Assembly: GCF_000004075.3 (NCBI RefSeq)
Contig: NC_026658.2
Coordinates: forward strand, 3,968,001 to 4,032,000
Direction of reading: 5' to 3'
Length of the DNA stretch: 64,000 nucleotides
From: Cucumis sativus
Lineage: Eukaryota > Streptophyta > Magnoliopsida > Cucurbitales > Cucurbitaceae
Part shown: positions 49,441 through 62,700 of the stretch, piece by piece
Layout: every line of letters starts with the position of its first letter
How positions within the stretch are numbered: position 1 is the stretch's first letter
Translations under genes and position numbers: made by a program
The notes under the pieces: model-generated
Seen by the model: the letters and a program-made list of their open reading frames with translations, nothing else
Told to the model about the DNA's origin: nothing
Database searches by the model: none

Positions 49441-50349
49441 ACTATAAATCAACATTACCACATAAGCCAGTCACACTCTTATTTTAAACCTTAACTCTAA
49501 GTTTTTGAATAAATAGAGGAATTTCAATTTTTTTTGTTGTGACAATGAATATTAGACTTCAACGTTTATATATAACATGTTTTTTCCATGGTGTATAAAC
49601 TTGAGTTTGATTAAACATCACGTAATTAATTTACTTAAAAAAGAAAAAAAACAAAACACGCTCACTAATTATTTTGGAACACTATTTTTCTCATTTTCCC
49701 AATTTATAAAATTGAATTTCCGTCTTTGGAATTGTTGAGAGGGTGACGTAAAAAATGTGAAAAATAGTAATTGAAAAGACAAAACAAGAGTTTTTAATTT
49801 AATTCGCTTCTTCTCACTTCCTATACTTTCCCTAAATCAATTATTATACATATTATTCTTCTAACATCAAATCAAATCTTTAGCCCTCTGAGTTTTAATT
49901 TAATTTTTATTTTATTACAAGATTAGAGTATAAATTTTGAAGTTTGTGTTTATTTTGTTAACCTCATTGTATATAAAGGTCTTTAAACTATTAACTTTTA
50001 TGTTCAATTATTGAACTTTAATGTTTGTCTAATAGTTCACTTTCTTTCTAATCTTTTGCAGAAGTTTTAAAAACAATTACGTCAATTTTCTTTTTATTTT
50101 TTTTATAAAATAGATAACTTTGTGTAAAGGTTTTATTTATTTATTTATTTATATTATTGGAAGGGATATGAAGTTATATTCCGGAGATGATATTGATAGT
50201 AGTACACGTGTTGGATTTAATTAAGAAAGAAAAGGTCGGAACCGACATTTGAGGGAATGGGATAGTGTAACGAAGCTTGTTAGGATCCAAAAGAGTAGAG
50301 AATGGGGGAGAATCTGATAGCCTCACCAGTATTGTTTAAGGCTTTTAAG

Positions 50350-50409
50350 GTGTGTGTATATGTGTATATGTGTGTGTATGTGTGTATATGTGTGTATATT
50401 GTGTATGTG
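50350..50409. repeat. TG/TA-rich microsatellite
   Basis: Alternating TGTGTGTATATGTG units over about 60 bases; alternating purine-pyrimidine throughout. Confidence 0.85.
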
Positions 50410-50450
50410 GAGCCAAGAGAAACGCGGAAGGATCCTATAAAATAAAAAGA

Positions 50451-50580
50451 TGTGTGGGACTTACTTTAAAGTCTTTAGGTACAACATATCCAAAAAGTGG
50501 CCTTCGGCTTTGATATTGAAGATACAAAATGGGCAGGTACCCTTGAAGACAAAAGAGTGTAGGGTCTGAGTGTCCCACAC
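50451..50580. repeat. Imperfect inverted repeat (potential RNA hairpin)
   Basis: GTGTGGGAC at 50452-50460 is matched by its exact complement GTCCCACAC near 50572-50580. Inside, GTCTTTAGGTAC (50471-50482) pairs imperfectly with GTACCCTTGAAGAC (50538-50551). The arms enclose a loop containing GGCCTTCGGC. Pairing is patchy, so this is a weak hairpin candidate and not a called miRNA. Confidence 0.45.
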
Positions 50581-50683
50581 TAACACATTTTTTCTCAAAA
50601 CAGTCCCCACTCCGAATATCCATCCACCTTTATCTCCTTCCCCCCCTCTCTCTCACATACTTATGCACAGTTGGCAGATCTGA

Positions 50684-50693
50684 CTTTTATATA
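50684..50693 (+). promoter_or_regulatory. Orphan TATA-like core promoter
   Basis: TTTTATATACCTCTCTC followed by pyrimidine-rich, CA-containing DNA that would suit a plant transcription start. No open frame of note follows, so a non-coding transcript is the only product it could serve, if any. Confidence 0.3.
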
Positions 50694-53600
50694 CCTCTCT
50701 CTTCCTGCCTTCATCTATAGCACACACACTCTTTCCTCCTCCTTCATGGGCCCTTCCTTTTACTTTTGTTTTGTTTCTCTTTGTTTAGTCTCTTTTGTTT
50801 TTCAAACTAACATCTCTTAAACATCTTTACATTGGTGTGATTTCGATAAGTTTACCGTAATTTTGATGTTTAAGCTAGTATATATATATATATATATAAA
50901 GTATTTAATTTAGTTTAAACCAAATAAAGGAAACATCAACGGCTTTCCTTTTTGGGTTGATGGAATAATAGGGCATTCTGACGATATATATGATATTATT
51001 GTAAGAGTAGTTTACTATGCTTGAAGGTGTAGGACGTTGAACGAACAAGTTTATTTAGTTAGCTTTTGATTGATCAACTGATCTAAACTCGAGGTTCTGA
51101 ATTTTTCTCTTTGGGTCTTACTAATTTGGATCCGACTCAAACATCTTATTATAACAATTTATCTCGATAAATTGAATCACTAATGAAAACTTATTAGGTG
51201 GCGTTTGAGACAAGGACTATCCTAAGACTATTAATAATCACCTCTTGTTATATTAAATACTATTTTGTACTAACCACTAAAATAAACTATTTCATATCCC
51301 TCGTTTGCTACAACTTTTACTATTTCAAATTCATCAATTTTTGTGATATTTGCTACTGTGTTTACTATTTCATTCTCAAACTAAAATCATTTATACCTCA
51401 AACATGTACTACTAAAATAATTTACACCCGAGACACAAACTACTATAACTTAAGATTATAATAAGAACGACTTCATGATGTCCCAAACATTTCATATTCA
51501 TTAGATTAAGAAAAGAAATCTAAAGAATAGAACAAAAGGGTACACTTTCGTAAGTCTCAAAGCTAGATAATGCTACAATTTGTAGTTTATGATTTGAATC
51601 GATAAGACTCTTTCCAATATATAAATCAATAATTTATTTTTTATGGAAAAAAAAAATATAAGTTGATAAAATATAGAATCTCTTGTTGGTGTATCCCTTT
51701 TTGCCAGAAGGTTTAGGGTTTTTTCTTACGTAATTATGCATTTAAAAAATAAGGGTTTATGCATAAATAAAGTAGTTTTTGTGGGGAATGGGATACAGCT
51801 TCTTCACACTGTTTCGAATTATTTGTGAAAATCATTCGGTGATCAATTATAAAATAAATCATTAATGTTTTCTTGTCGCCTCCATTTCACGTTTACAAAT
51901 AGTTTTATGTCTCTATTTTTTGTATTTTATGCAATATGTTTCTTCATAGTGATATCAACTTTTATTTTTAAAATGGCATCGCTGGAATTATTAAAAAAGA
52001 AAATTCAATTCAATTTGTCCACATAATTAAATTGTTTTTTTATTTTTATGAATAAAGGTGCTTCTGTTCTTTATCACATTATTGGTTTTTTTTTTTCTCT
52101 AATTACAACTTCATTTTCTTGTATTATACTTTATTTATATATATATATGTGTATAGTTAAAGTGAGTGTTGATGATAAATAGTGGAATATGGAGGATAAA
52201 TAAGTTGAATCATCACGAAAGAAAGAATTGAATTATTAGTTTTTGAGATGATAAGTGATGTTTTATTAATTCAAATTATATATTTTCTAATATAATAAAA
52301 TGTGAAGAAGAAGGAAGTTTTGAATGTTTGATATTAAATGAAGAAATAAATGTTAATTATTTGTCAAGTTATATGTTGATGATAGTGTAATTGTTATTTT
52401 AAAACCATTTAATATAGTTAGAAATGATAATAATAATAAAAGAGAAAAAATTTAAAAAGGATTATTTTTTAAAAAAAAGAAGTTTATATATATTTCAAGA
52501 AGGGAAAAAAAAATATGATAGATGATAGATAATTGAAAAAGAAAAAAAGAGAAGGTAAGGGACAATAATCCTAAAAAGAAGCAAACAACACTAGAAAAAG
52601 ATTATTGAAATAACCAATAAAATGAAAGGTAAAATGAAAGCTAATTGTCTAAGGGAACAAAACAAAAAGGTTAGAGACAATCCAAAGGAAGTGATTGTTT
52701 AATATTATATAATTTCAAAAACTTATTATTAAAAAAAGAAGAATTAAATTAAAACTTGGAAAAATTAAATAGAAGAAAAAGAAGAAGATCAAGAACTAAA
52801 CATATTCGTCTTTATAATTAATTTCTCCAAACTAAATGAAAGGAACACATGTAAGTTTTGATTATGGGTTTCAATTTTCATATATGAACACATTAAAACA
52901 CATTCAAAGTAAGCATTGTAAATAATATTCAAAAAGAAAAAAAAAGGAGAATTAGACTTTGATTTCAACTATCCAAAAATCGGCTACTAATTACTTGGAA
53001 TAAATATTGATCGAAACATGAGAGAAAATAAAAACGTTGAATGCTGTTTTCTTAAACATGTTTTCACAATTCTCTCTTTTATTATAAAATAATATTTTGA
53101 TAATTTTATATACTTTTTTTCTTCGACAATTAAGATTGAATATCAATTGTTCATACGAAAAGGGTAGTTCTCAACTTTACAAAAACATTAATAAAAAAAA
53201 ATCAACAAGGTAGTATTTTGTTTAGGTGTTATAGATTCAAATAAATATTATTTTTGTTACTTACTTTTTATATTTTACAAATCTTTTACGATATTTTATC
53301 ATTAATATCGTAAAAATATCAAATATGTTAATTGGAGACGTCCTCTATAATTTTAATACCAGAAATAGAATATATTATATATGAGTTGATAAGAAGACAA
53401 ATAATGGAAAAAATGAGACTAGTAATTATTTTATTCTTAGTATAATAAATATGGGATAGGAATTGAATCTCTTCCACCGACTCATAACCCATAAGTCATA
53501 GACATATCAATACCAATACTACTCTATGTCAGTTTATTTTATAAAATTATATGATACATAAATATTTTTAAATATAACCCAATAAAACAAGATATAGTAA

Positions 53601-54391
53601 AATTTTATATTTTTATTATTGTATTATAGATATCGATAAATTGGCATTTTTTTTAAAAAAATCTATCTATATGTTTTGTTGATAAAATCTAAATTTTAGA
53701 TTTTTAAAAATAATATATGAATATTAAAAAGAAATAATATTGTATATATATAAAATCCCCACCGCGCGTGTGGAGAATATCCTATGATTTGATGATGTTT
53801 TGTATAAAATAATAATAATCCAAATGCCATTGATTTCTCAATTTTGAACCCCATATTTATTTTCCTCATCTAAAAAAAGAAAATCTTTTTATTTTTATTT
53901 TTATATTATTATTATCTGGAAGAGAAAAAATGGATTGGCAATAAAGTCATCCACCTTTTTCTTTGAATAATCGACCAAATTGTTAAATTCTTTAAAAATT
54001 AGTTGGTCAGTTCCCTTTCAATATGTAGTTCTTCTATTTTTTTATTCGATCAATCCTACCTTTAAATATTTCAATTTGTTAATACATCAGGATACGTGGA
54101 TTTATTTTAACTTTTAAATATAATATTAATTTTCCAGTATATTATCGGTATATTTTACCTTTTTTTTCATAAATTCATCGTTGATGTGAGTAATAGATCG
54201 ATATTTTATATCGTACAAAAATATTACAAAATCTCATGCATAAATACAACACAAAATAATGGATATAGATAGCTAACGGTTTTTGTTTTTATAAATTTAT
54301 CATAAAAAAATATATTGATATTTTCATTTGTTGAAGATGATATTTTAATCCTAGCTTTGAACTAATTATATATATGAAAATAATATACTTT

Positions 54392-54529
54392 CATTGTAAA
54401 ATCATTTAATATTTCCATTAAATTTGTCAACAAATTAAACCATTTGTAATAATTCAACACATTGTAAAATCATTTAATATTTCCATTAAATTTGTCAACA
54501 TAAATTAAACCATTTGTAATAATTCAACA
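54392..54529. repeat. 68/70-bp tandem duplication
   Basis: Copies at 54392-54459 and 54460-54529, beginning CATTGTAAAATCATTTAAT and ending AATAATTCAACA. They are identical apart from a two-base TA insertion in the second copy, so the duplication is young. Confidence 0.93.
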
Positions 54530-56151
54530 CAACATTTAAGGAATTCTAAATAAATTACAAAAGAAAAGGTTAACATATCGTATTTCTCAAATTTTAGATT
54601 ACACACTGTATTTAGTATTATTTTTTTAACTCTCTTGATTTGAAATGATGATTTTAGTAATTCAAAATCAAACAAATAGTTGATTTATTTATATTAGATC
54701 ATAACAATTAAACCAATAAACAAAATGGAAATAATGAGAAGGGTATCATTATTAGTGTAGGGTTTTCTTTTTATTGAAAAGCAATATTACACACACCAGC
54801 ATAGCTAGACTATCTTCTAAGTGGATATGGATATGGTTCAATGTATGTTACTTAAATTGAATTAAACCCTCTCCACAAATTACAAAAATGTGTTTTAATT
54901 TTGTGTGTGTGTGCCATGTGAACATCTCAACACATATTATGGGTATTAATATTCCTTGAAGCTTTAGTCTTTTTCACACCTTATTTTTATCATGTTTCCT
55001 AGAAAAACCATGCATTTTCATCCATTTCTTCATCCTCCATAAATAAAACATACATTTTCCAACATTCAAAACAAAAACATCCTTCCCTTCATCTTTTTCT
55101 TCTAAAAAAAACTATATTTTTTTCAACTTCCTTACTTCTTTTTAATTAAATATATTCTTCTACGTAATTAAGTTTCAAACCACTATATATATGGTTTTAA
55201 ATTATTCTAAATTATAAACCCTTCAAGTTTGGATATGCTAAGTTTAGTTTGAAAAAATTGGAAGTAGAAAAATGGGTATAATCCGTTGATATAAAAATTT
55301 CAAAAAAATGTTATTGTAATCGTAATCGAAGAAAATTGTTTGTGAATTGTGATTAATTTCTCCAAACAACTTTCTTTTTAATTTTTTCTCTCCAAATTTA
55401 GAGTTGTTGAAAAAATATTGTTATAGATTTCTACTATTGTTTATTGTTTATTAGTGCATTGATAAAATTTGATTTTTTTTTTATTTACCCTGATTTTCCT
55501 TCTTGGTACGCGTGTGTATAATATATATATAAAAGAAAAGAAAAATAGGAAGAAGTTAAAAAACACATTATTTGATGTGAATAAATTAAACCAACATACA
55601 AAAAAGAAAAGATGGCATTCAGAAGACCAATTTGAGTGTAAAAAAAGAAGAAGAAAGAACAGAGAGCGCACTGAGTCAACAACTTTTTGATAATATTGGA
55701 AAAACATTCCAAAGTGTCAAAAGGTTCAATGAATTTTACTCAGATATTGATGATAAAGATGAAACATAAAACAATATAATATAATATGTATATATATCTT
55801 AAAATTTGGAGAAAAGATTTTAAATTAAAATTGAGATACAATGAGCAATAAATTGATAATAATGTGTTTAAAACATGTGGGTGGCTATTGTTAAAAGGAT
55901 ACATATGGTGCGTCCATGCCTAATAGTATTGAAGAAGTAAAATTTTTTGGAGGAAAAGAAGAAAAAAGAAAGTGAGATTTTCTTAGAAGACTTATTCAAA
56001 ATCAAAATCAAAAGCTATAATACAAATAAAATAAAAATTATTAGGAAAACAAAGGTTGTCAAAAACGACGTAGTTGAAGCCAAACGAAAAGAGAAAAGAA
56101 GTCAAAGGTAAAAAAAAATTGTTGGTTTAAAATATGTTGAATATATTTATA

Positions 56152-56186
56152 CACGTGGGATTCGCATTAGAAAAGGAATACACGTG
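56152..56186. promoter_or_regulatory. Pair of G-box/ABRE-like CACGTGG motifs
   Basis: ACACGTGGGA (CACGTG 56152-56157) and ACACGTGGAC (CACGTG 56181-56186) are 29 bases apart. Such pairs occur in ABA-responsive promoters, but no gene is recognised next to them, so function is unsupported. Confidence 0.3.
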
Positions 56187-59100
56187 GACTTGCCCAATAC
56201 TTACTTCGGGCAGCCCTGTGGTTGTGTTCAACCCTTCTAATAAAAAATCTCTATACTCATTATTACAATACATCAAGTTGGTAATTATTTCTACACTTGT
56301 AAACTCTGTTTTAACATGTTTGTTATTTTAGCATTAACTTAATACTCGGGTCTTCTTCGAATCGCACGTAGTTTAGATTATATATTTAAGTTAAAGGTGA
56401 ATGAATGTTAAAATTTGTTATAATTTACTTGAGGTAGCTAGTCATATATCGTCCACAAATATGATTTTTTTTAAGTTGATAGCCAATGGGCAGTGTCGTT
56501 GAAAATATTTGAAGGGAAGTCATGAACGTTGTAGCAAAATCAAGGGTTTAGAATTAATAACCCTTACGCATGATAATTCTTTTTGAATGAATACTCCAAA
56601 AACATTCGTTGGGTTATCACAATCCACTCAACTCACTGTTTATTTGGAGCCTTAAATATACCTATGTTTATATTTTGATTTGACTCCTTATCTTTTTGGC
56701 GAATTTTACGAGACGACTATGTAGATTACTAATAATTAGATTATATTACATTTTTGAAAATATGTAGCAATCGTTTATCTTGAGGATTTGACGTATTAAT
56801 TGTTCTACCAAAGTCTTTTTTGTTTTTGCTTTTTGACATAATCTTAATATATCTTGAAAAAAAGAAGTTTAATACTCCAAGTAACTGTCATGTATAGTTT
56901 TAATTATAGTCAACCAAATATGAAAATAGTTTCAATTAACTGTGTACATATATACCTTCTAACATTGAAGTAAACAAATTCAACCAAAAAACCTACCATT
57001 TTTTTCACTTCATTGTGTAAATGTTAGTAATGGTTTCATAACTCAACGTTGAAAACGTTGCATTGTCCATCAAATACGTGTTTACTTCCTTTCTATTTTC
57101 TTTCTTCTTTTTGAAAAAGATGAAGCGTTTACTTTTGTGAAAGATTTTGGAGAGTGATAAAAAATGAAATTATTCAACACTCATCAATTGATAGTTAGAG
57201 AATTTTGACATTGCTTTTAGTCACATTTCTCAAATTAAATGTAATAATTACATATCTAAAATGTAATATTTTAAAAATATTGAAAATATAACAAAATTTG
57301 TCGATGCCATTCACTTAAAGACTATGTTACCATTTTTAGAACTATAAGTCTAACAACAATATAAATATTTACTCTTTTAAAAAAATAATTATTATATATT
57401 TGATTATTATCTATAAAATTGTTTTTACCATCTAATTTATTATTATTACTATTATTTGGTGTTAAAAACAACAATGTTTTTGTGTGATGTGAAAGGGAAT
57501 CGTAATCATGACTTCATGTGAAAGAGAGAAAAAGAAAATTCTATTTCAACTTTTAAATAATCATGTTATAAAAGAAAAAAAATAAATCAATATATTAGAA
57601 CTTGAATAAATGTTATTTTAGCACTATGAATGACCAAATATCAAATCCCATGATATATATATTTGACTAAACCTTCTAAAATTTTTTATTTGCCTATATG
57701 TTATCTGTATTATCTAATATTTTTTTCTATAAATCAAATACCTCTCTTTGGCTAATGTTGATCAACATGAACCATACAAGTTTGTTCATCTTTACCACCC
57801 ACGTTTCTCATATTTATGTATGTATTGTATATCTATATGTTTATATGTGTGTAAAATGATAAAAACCCTACCTATCTGGTTTTTAGAAAACACTATTGTT
57901 TGATTTTCTATATTTTCACACACAATAATATATATGGGAGTCCAATAGTAAGAAAATGTACAAACATGTTCCATGCATAATATTAGCTATTTTTTGTGTG
58001 TGTCTATATATATATAAGCCCATAACATCGTTATTATGTTTTTTTAGAAAAATGGTTTTTTTAAAAAAATCCTAATTAATGAAATAGTTTAATTTTTAAT
58101 GTATGTTTTAATGGAGCAATAATTATAACTATTGGTAGATAAAATAAGAAAGTTATGAATACTTAAAAGAACAAATACAATTATGTTTCATGTGTACTGA
58201 TCATACAATGTTAGCTAAAGGATATGACATTTTTAAAAGAATAAAAAAAATAAAAGAGATAATACTTCATCACGTATCCATTTTGATCAAATAATTGTAA
58301 CGAGGCAAAAGACTTAAAACTAACTTATTTGATATATATTTTGTTTGGTAAAATTAAGTCTATCTCAATTTTCTTATTTTGTTATTTACATTTTTTTTAA
58401 TAGTTTAAAAAACCAAAGCTAAAATTTTAATACGGAAGAAATTAGCTTTAAAAAGTTATTGTTTTTAAAGTTTAGTCAATAATTCATCAATTGTATTTAA
58501 TAAATGTGGAAATTATTTTCAACAATGTTACTAATGGTTTTAGATGATCAAATGCATTTTATTTTAAATGAATATATATTTTTAAATAAAAATCACTTTA
58601 GAAACTTAAATATTTTGTCACCCCAAATGTTGTTTTTTAGATAACTTTAAAATTAGTACAAAAGATTTGGAATTGTACAAATTTTGACTCAATTGTGATT
58701 CTATAAAAAATTTACAAAAAAAAAGAAAAAGAAAAAAGAATGATTAGAGGGTGTTGATATATTGTGATTTTTTGAAACTATCAGTACATTCATGCATTTT
58801 CATATTTCTCACAAAAATAATCAAAACCTTACTTTTGCTATTTACATTTTGAATTTGAAAAATTACACTATATATCAAATTAACAATAATACCTAATGCT
58901 TATAGAAAATATTCTTGAATTTTTTAATTTGTTTAGATTTTCAAGTGTTTCATTACTATATGTAGAAAACATAACATGTGTGTATTTTTAAATTTAAGGG
59001 TGTTTGATTTACCTATAAAAAATTAGTAATTGGAGTATTTTTTAACTTTTTTTTACTCAAAAGGGTGTTAACAAATTTTGTTTGTTATAATAATTTTTAT

Positions 59101-59764
59101 TTTTAGCCCACTAAAAATAATACAACCATATTATAAAATTATCTAAAAAACCAACTAATTAGTCACCAAACAATATGATTTATACTTTATGTTTTCTATG
59201 ATTATTCTAGATTTACTAAATCATCGAAATGTGTGTACGTCCTTTTAAATTATGTTTTAAGATCATCACACTTCCCCACAAAATGTAATAGCTAGAAAAC
59301 CACCATGCAATACAAGTACAAATCAGCATAAGAACGTAAAAAAAAAAAAAAAAAAAAACCACGAATCAGTTCACATAAAAGTTAGTTCTTGAACATATCA
59401 CGACATTGACAAAGATACTCAATCCTAGTAACAAATATTCTTAAAGATAGCAACTCAACAATTACACAAGAATTTAATGATCAAGTAAAATTGAAAATGA
59501 GGCCAAGGGAAAACAGGAACAGAAACAATAATTGTACGCAATTTCTAATATTCTCCCACCAAACTATTTTGCTTTTCAATGTTGTTGAATGATTAAAACG
59601 TTTAATGTAACAACCCAACTTACAATCGTTTGCACTTTGCAGGGAACTGTGGAGGTGATGGGGGAAAATTCAAAGTATTTTAACAATAAAGCATATTCCA
59701 ATTAAAATGGAGAACACTGTTGTTATGACACTTGCACAGCAGTACTAATGGGAGGGCAGTGCTT

Positions 59765-62700
59765 CTATCTCCTCATCAACAGGACCACAGTATGAGCAGC
59801 AATGCTTCTATTTTCACCAAGACTATCGACCTTCTCGTGCGTTTTTGCCTTCAGATTCACGACAGAGGGGTCGGCTCCCAGGAGCTCAGAGAGCTTTGCT
59901 CTGATAGCTTCCTTGTGAGGGCTAAGCTTTGGTCTTTGAAGTATCAATGTGGCATCCAAATTGCCGATGTCATAACCTGCCTCGTGCATCAGTCTCACCT
60001 AGAATCAACCAAAGATTTCATCTCAGTAATCACATAATTGAACTTTACCTAAAATGAACTGAATTCGAATGATTTATTTCGACTTTGGTTTGGTAAATGG
60101 ATTCACTTGCCTCAGATTTTCAAGGGACAGACCTATTGTCTCCTCACATATGGATTGAGATTTAGCCTTTACGATTAGGTTTATTGACTAATCACATGTT
60201 GAAAAGATAAAAGTACCCAACCTATCAGAGTCACTTTTTTAATATTAAAATACAGTGTTGCAAAGTTCATACCCCCTACCCTATAATGCTATTCTCTTTT
60301 CATTTTACATGATTGTCCCATGTGTTCAAACTCCGATTGAAATTAAAGAAAAGATGACAACTTCACTATAAACCATCAACTTAAATTTTAAAATCTAGTG
60401 ATAGTTCAACAAACATTTCATAACTACACAGCATGGTGTAGGTGAGTCGATAGTTTCTCATTATTGATTAACATTTCTCTTCGACGGTCTTCATCTCATA
60501 ATTTCTTTTACCTATGAGTGTTTGCACCACCTTGCACGTACCCCAATTATTATTTGAGGATAGTTGCTTGACACTACTACATTTAGTTGCCAAGATTAAT
60601 TGTAGGACACTAGATCCCTAAATAGATGGTCATTATGACTTGAACTCATTATGACTTGAACTCATCTCCGCAGAATCCTTTATTAATTATATTGTCTCTA
60701 ATTGACCAAGGAGCACTAGGCCAAACTATTGTAGTTGTGTACTTGGGTTTACCTCACGATTAATAAGCCTGAATTTATGAAACCTAAAGATGGAAAACTT
60801 AAGTTGATGTAACTTTTATTTAATGCATGAATTAATGATTTGTACAAGTTACACCCGGGTCCCGGGCCATGTAAATACTGACTCTATGCATTCTCTAAGC
60901 ATTTGCAAAGAGCAGCAGTAAATCCATTAACTTATCCTAGCATTTGAGAGTAACAGAATAATATAGGAAGCAGGGACACGCTGGTTAAAGCATCCATCTC
61001 TAATTTTATGTATATCTTTGTTATAACATTTACTTGACAGAGACTACTTGAGAAGAGGTTTGGTTCGTGGTTTGATACCACACATATCTTTGGGCTTTCA
61101 GTGTGCAAGAATTTTGCAACTTAAATTATTTGATTTGGCATATTTTGTTAGGTTGGAGCTCATTTTAGTTTAATTTGGATCAACTCTATTCTTTAATTAT
61201 TTTTTTCTCTTTCAATTAATGCTTGGTTTAGCAAAAAATAAATAAATAAACAAATGAAAAAACCCAGTGTCAGTCAACTCAGACAAGTTGACTAATTATA
61301 TCCTTGCATCCTTTTAAAATTTTGCCAGAGTGAACTGGCTAGCCCACGGTTCTAATGACCCTCAACCCCCTTAAAGTTCTAATGACTCTCAACCCCTCTT
61401 AAAGTTCTGTAATTCCTCACAATCTAAATATTACATGAGATTCTTATAAGAAGCGTTAAAGTGTTTCATAAAATACAGAAGAAGAAAAAAAGAGAAGTAG
61501 CGCACTCCAAGAGGCACCTGAAATGGCAGGTGAAGCCTTATTCATGATTGCTGGCAATAATCTTCAACAAGACTTAATCTCATTGGAAAATTTTGAAATT
61601 CATAAGATAACAACATCATGCTTCCTGAGGTTCCCTAGACCCGGGGATTCAGGAGCCCCATTCATTTTTAGGATATTTTTTCCCTTTCAATAGTTATAAT
61701 TGCATATAGAGTCCCCAAGATGATATCCAAGATTCTTTTACACAAACGCTTGTTGGGTGAATTTTCAACAGGAAGACAAAGCTTCTTTGGATTCCTTTGG
61801 ACTTTGGTGTATGACATTTAGTGAGAATGGTTGTATAAAGAAACCTATGCATTTTCAAAGGGAGACGTAAAAGGGAAACCCGAGGTATAAGATTAGCAGT
61901 TTTTCTTCTCTTTTGATACAAGTGAATTGGAAAACCTTTCTGCAGTTCCTTTTGGTTTCCAAGAGCTTCATGCTCCCCTGTTTGTATATCGCTTCTTTTG
62001 TCTCAATAAAAGTTTTTGTTTATTCATTAAAGTGAAAGATATTTAATATAACTCAGTTAAAAGATTGTTCTAAAGTGATTCTTCTTTCATGACCGAGATA
62101 CATTCTTAAATTCTCCACCCAAACCGACATCATTTCATGCAGATACATGACTTATTGCAGAAGCTTATTCTTTCTAGGTAATTAGAGACAAAGCTACACA
62201 AAGGAACCAGAAAATGGTCTAATAGTATGAAAGGGTTTAATCAAAGAAGTAAACGCATCAGTCTCATTCCAGTTCAGGAAATATAGTTGAAGTTGAATAA
62301 GTTGATTATGAGGAAGTGAAACTATATCTAAGGTTCACTTAGTAGACTTCAACACTTGTTTCTGTTAGATACCTAGAATGGTATATGGTTAGGGGTATAT
62401 GGTAATTAGATATTTAAGCAGTTACTAAGAGTAGTGGTTATAAATAAGAAGTTGGTGAATGAAGAAGGGGGAGTTGTTGAGTAGATAGGTCTTGAGTAGT
62501 ATTCTCAAGAGAGGGGGTCCCAAGTGCCATAAACTTGGATCTAATTGTAGTTCTGAGTTAATTCTCGATATATGAAATATATTAATTCTTGTTAGGAAGT
62601 ATCCTAACAGTTTCAATGGTACAACGAACATTCACTTGTTAGATAAACATAAAGTTCCAAGGAAGAAAATACTGAATATACTCAATTTATTGAGATGCAT

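Larger units (their letters stand above)
48823..50449. other. ACC synthase upstream region
   Basis: The first few hundred bases are the ACS leader and promoter. A dispersed repeat occupies about 49320-49440. A TG/TA-rich run lies at 50350-50409. No coding sequence recognised. Confidence 0.55.
50581..59764. other. Long AT-rich intergenic region
   Basis: About 9 kb without a recognisable protein gene. A pyrimidine-rich segment at 50.63-50.75 kb includes a TATA-like TTTATATACC on the plus strand and resembles a promoter, but no coding frame follows. A 68/70-bp tandem duplication lies at 54.39-54.53 kb and two closely spaced G-boxes near 56.17 kb. The small frames at 51198-51461, 55441-55712 and 56134-56331 are low-complexity or overlapping on opposite strands. 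The right edge should contain the ispF 3' UTR. Confidence 0.5.

Noticed and set aside
55441-55712. Overlapping 70-90 codon frames on both strands
   Set aside because: Phe/Lys-rich translations of A/T tracts; no start context or homology.
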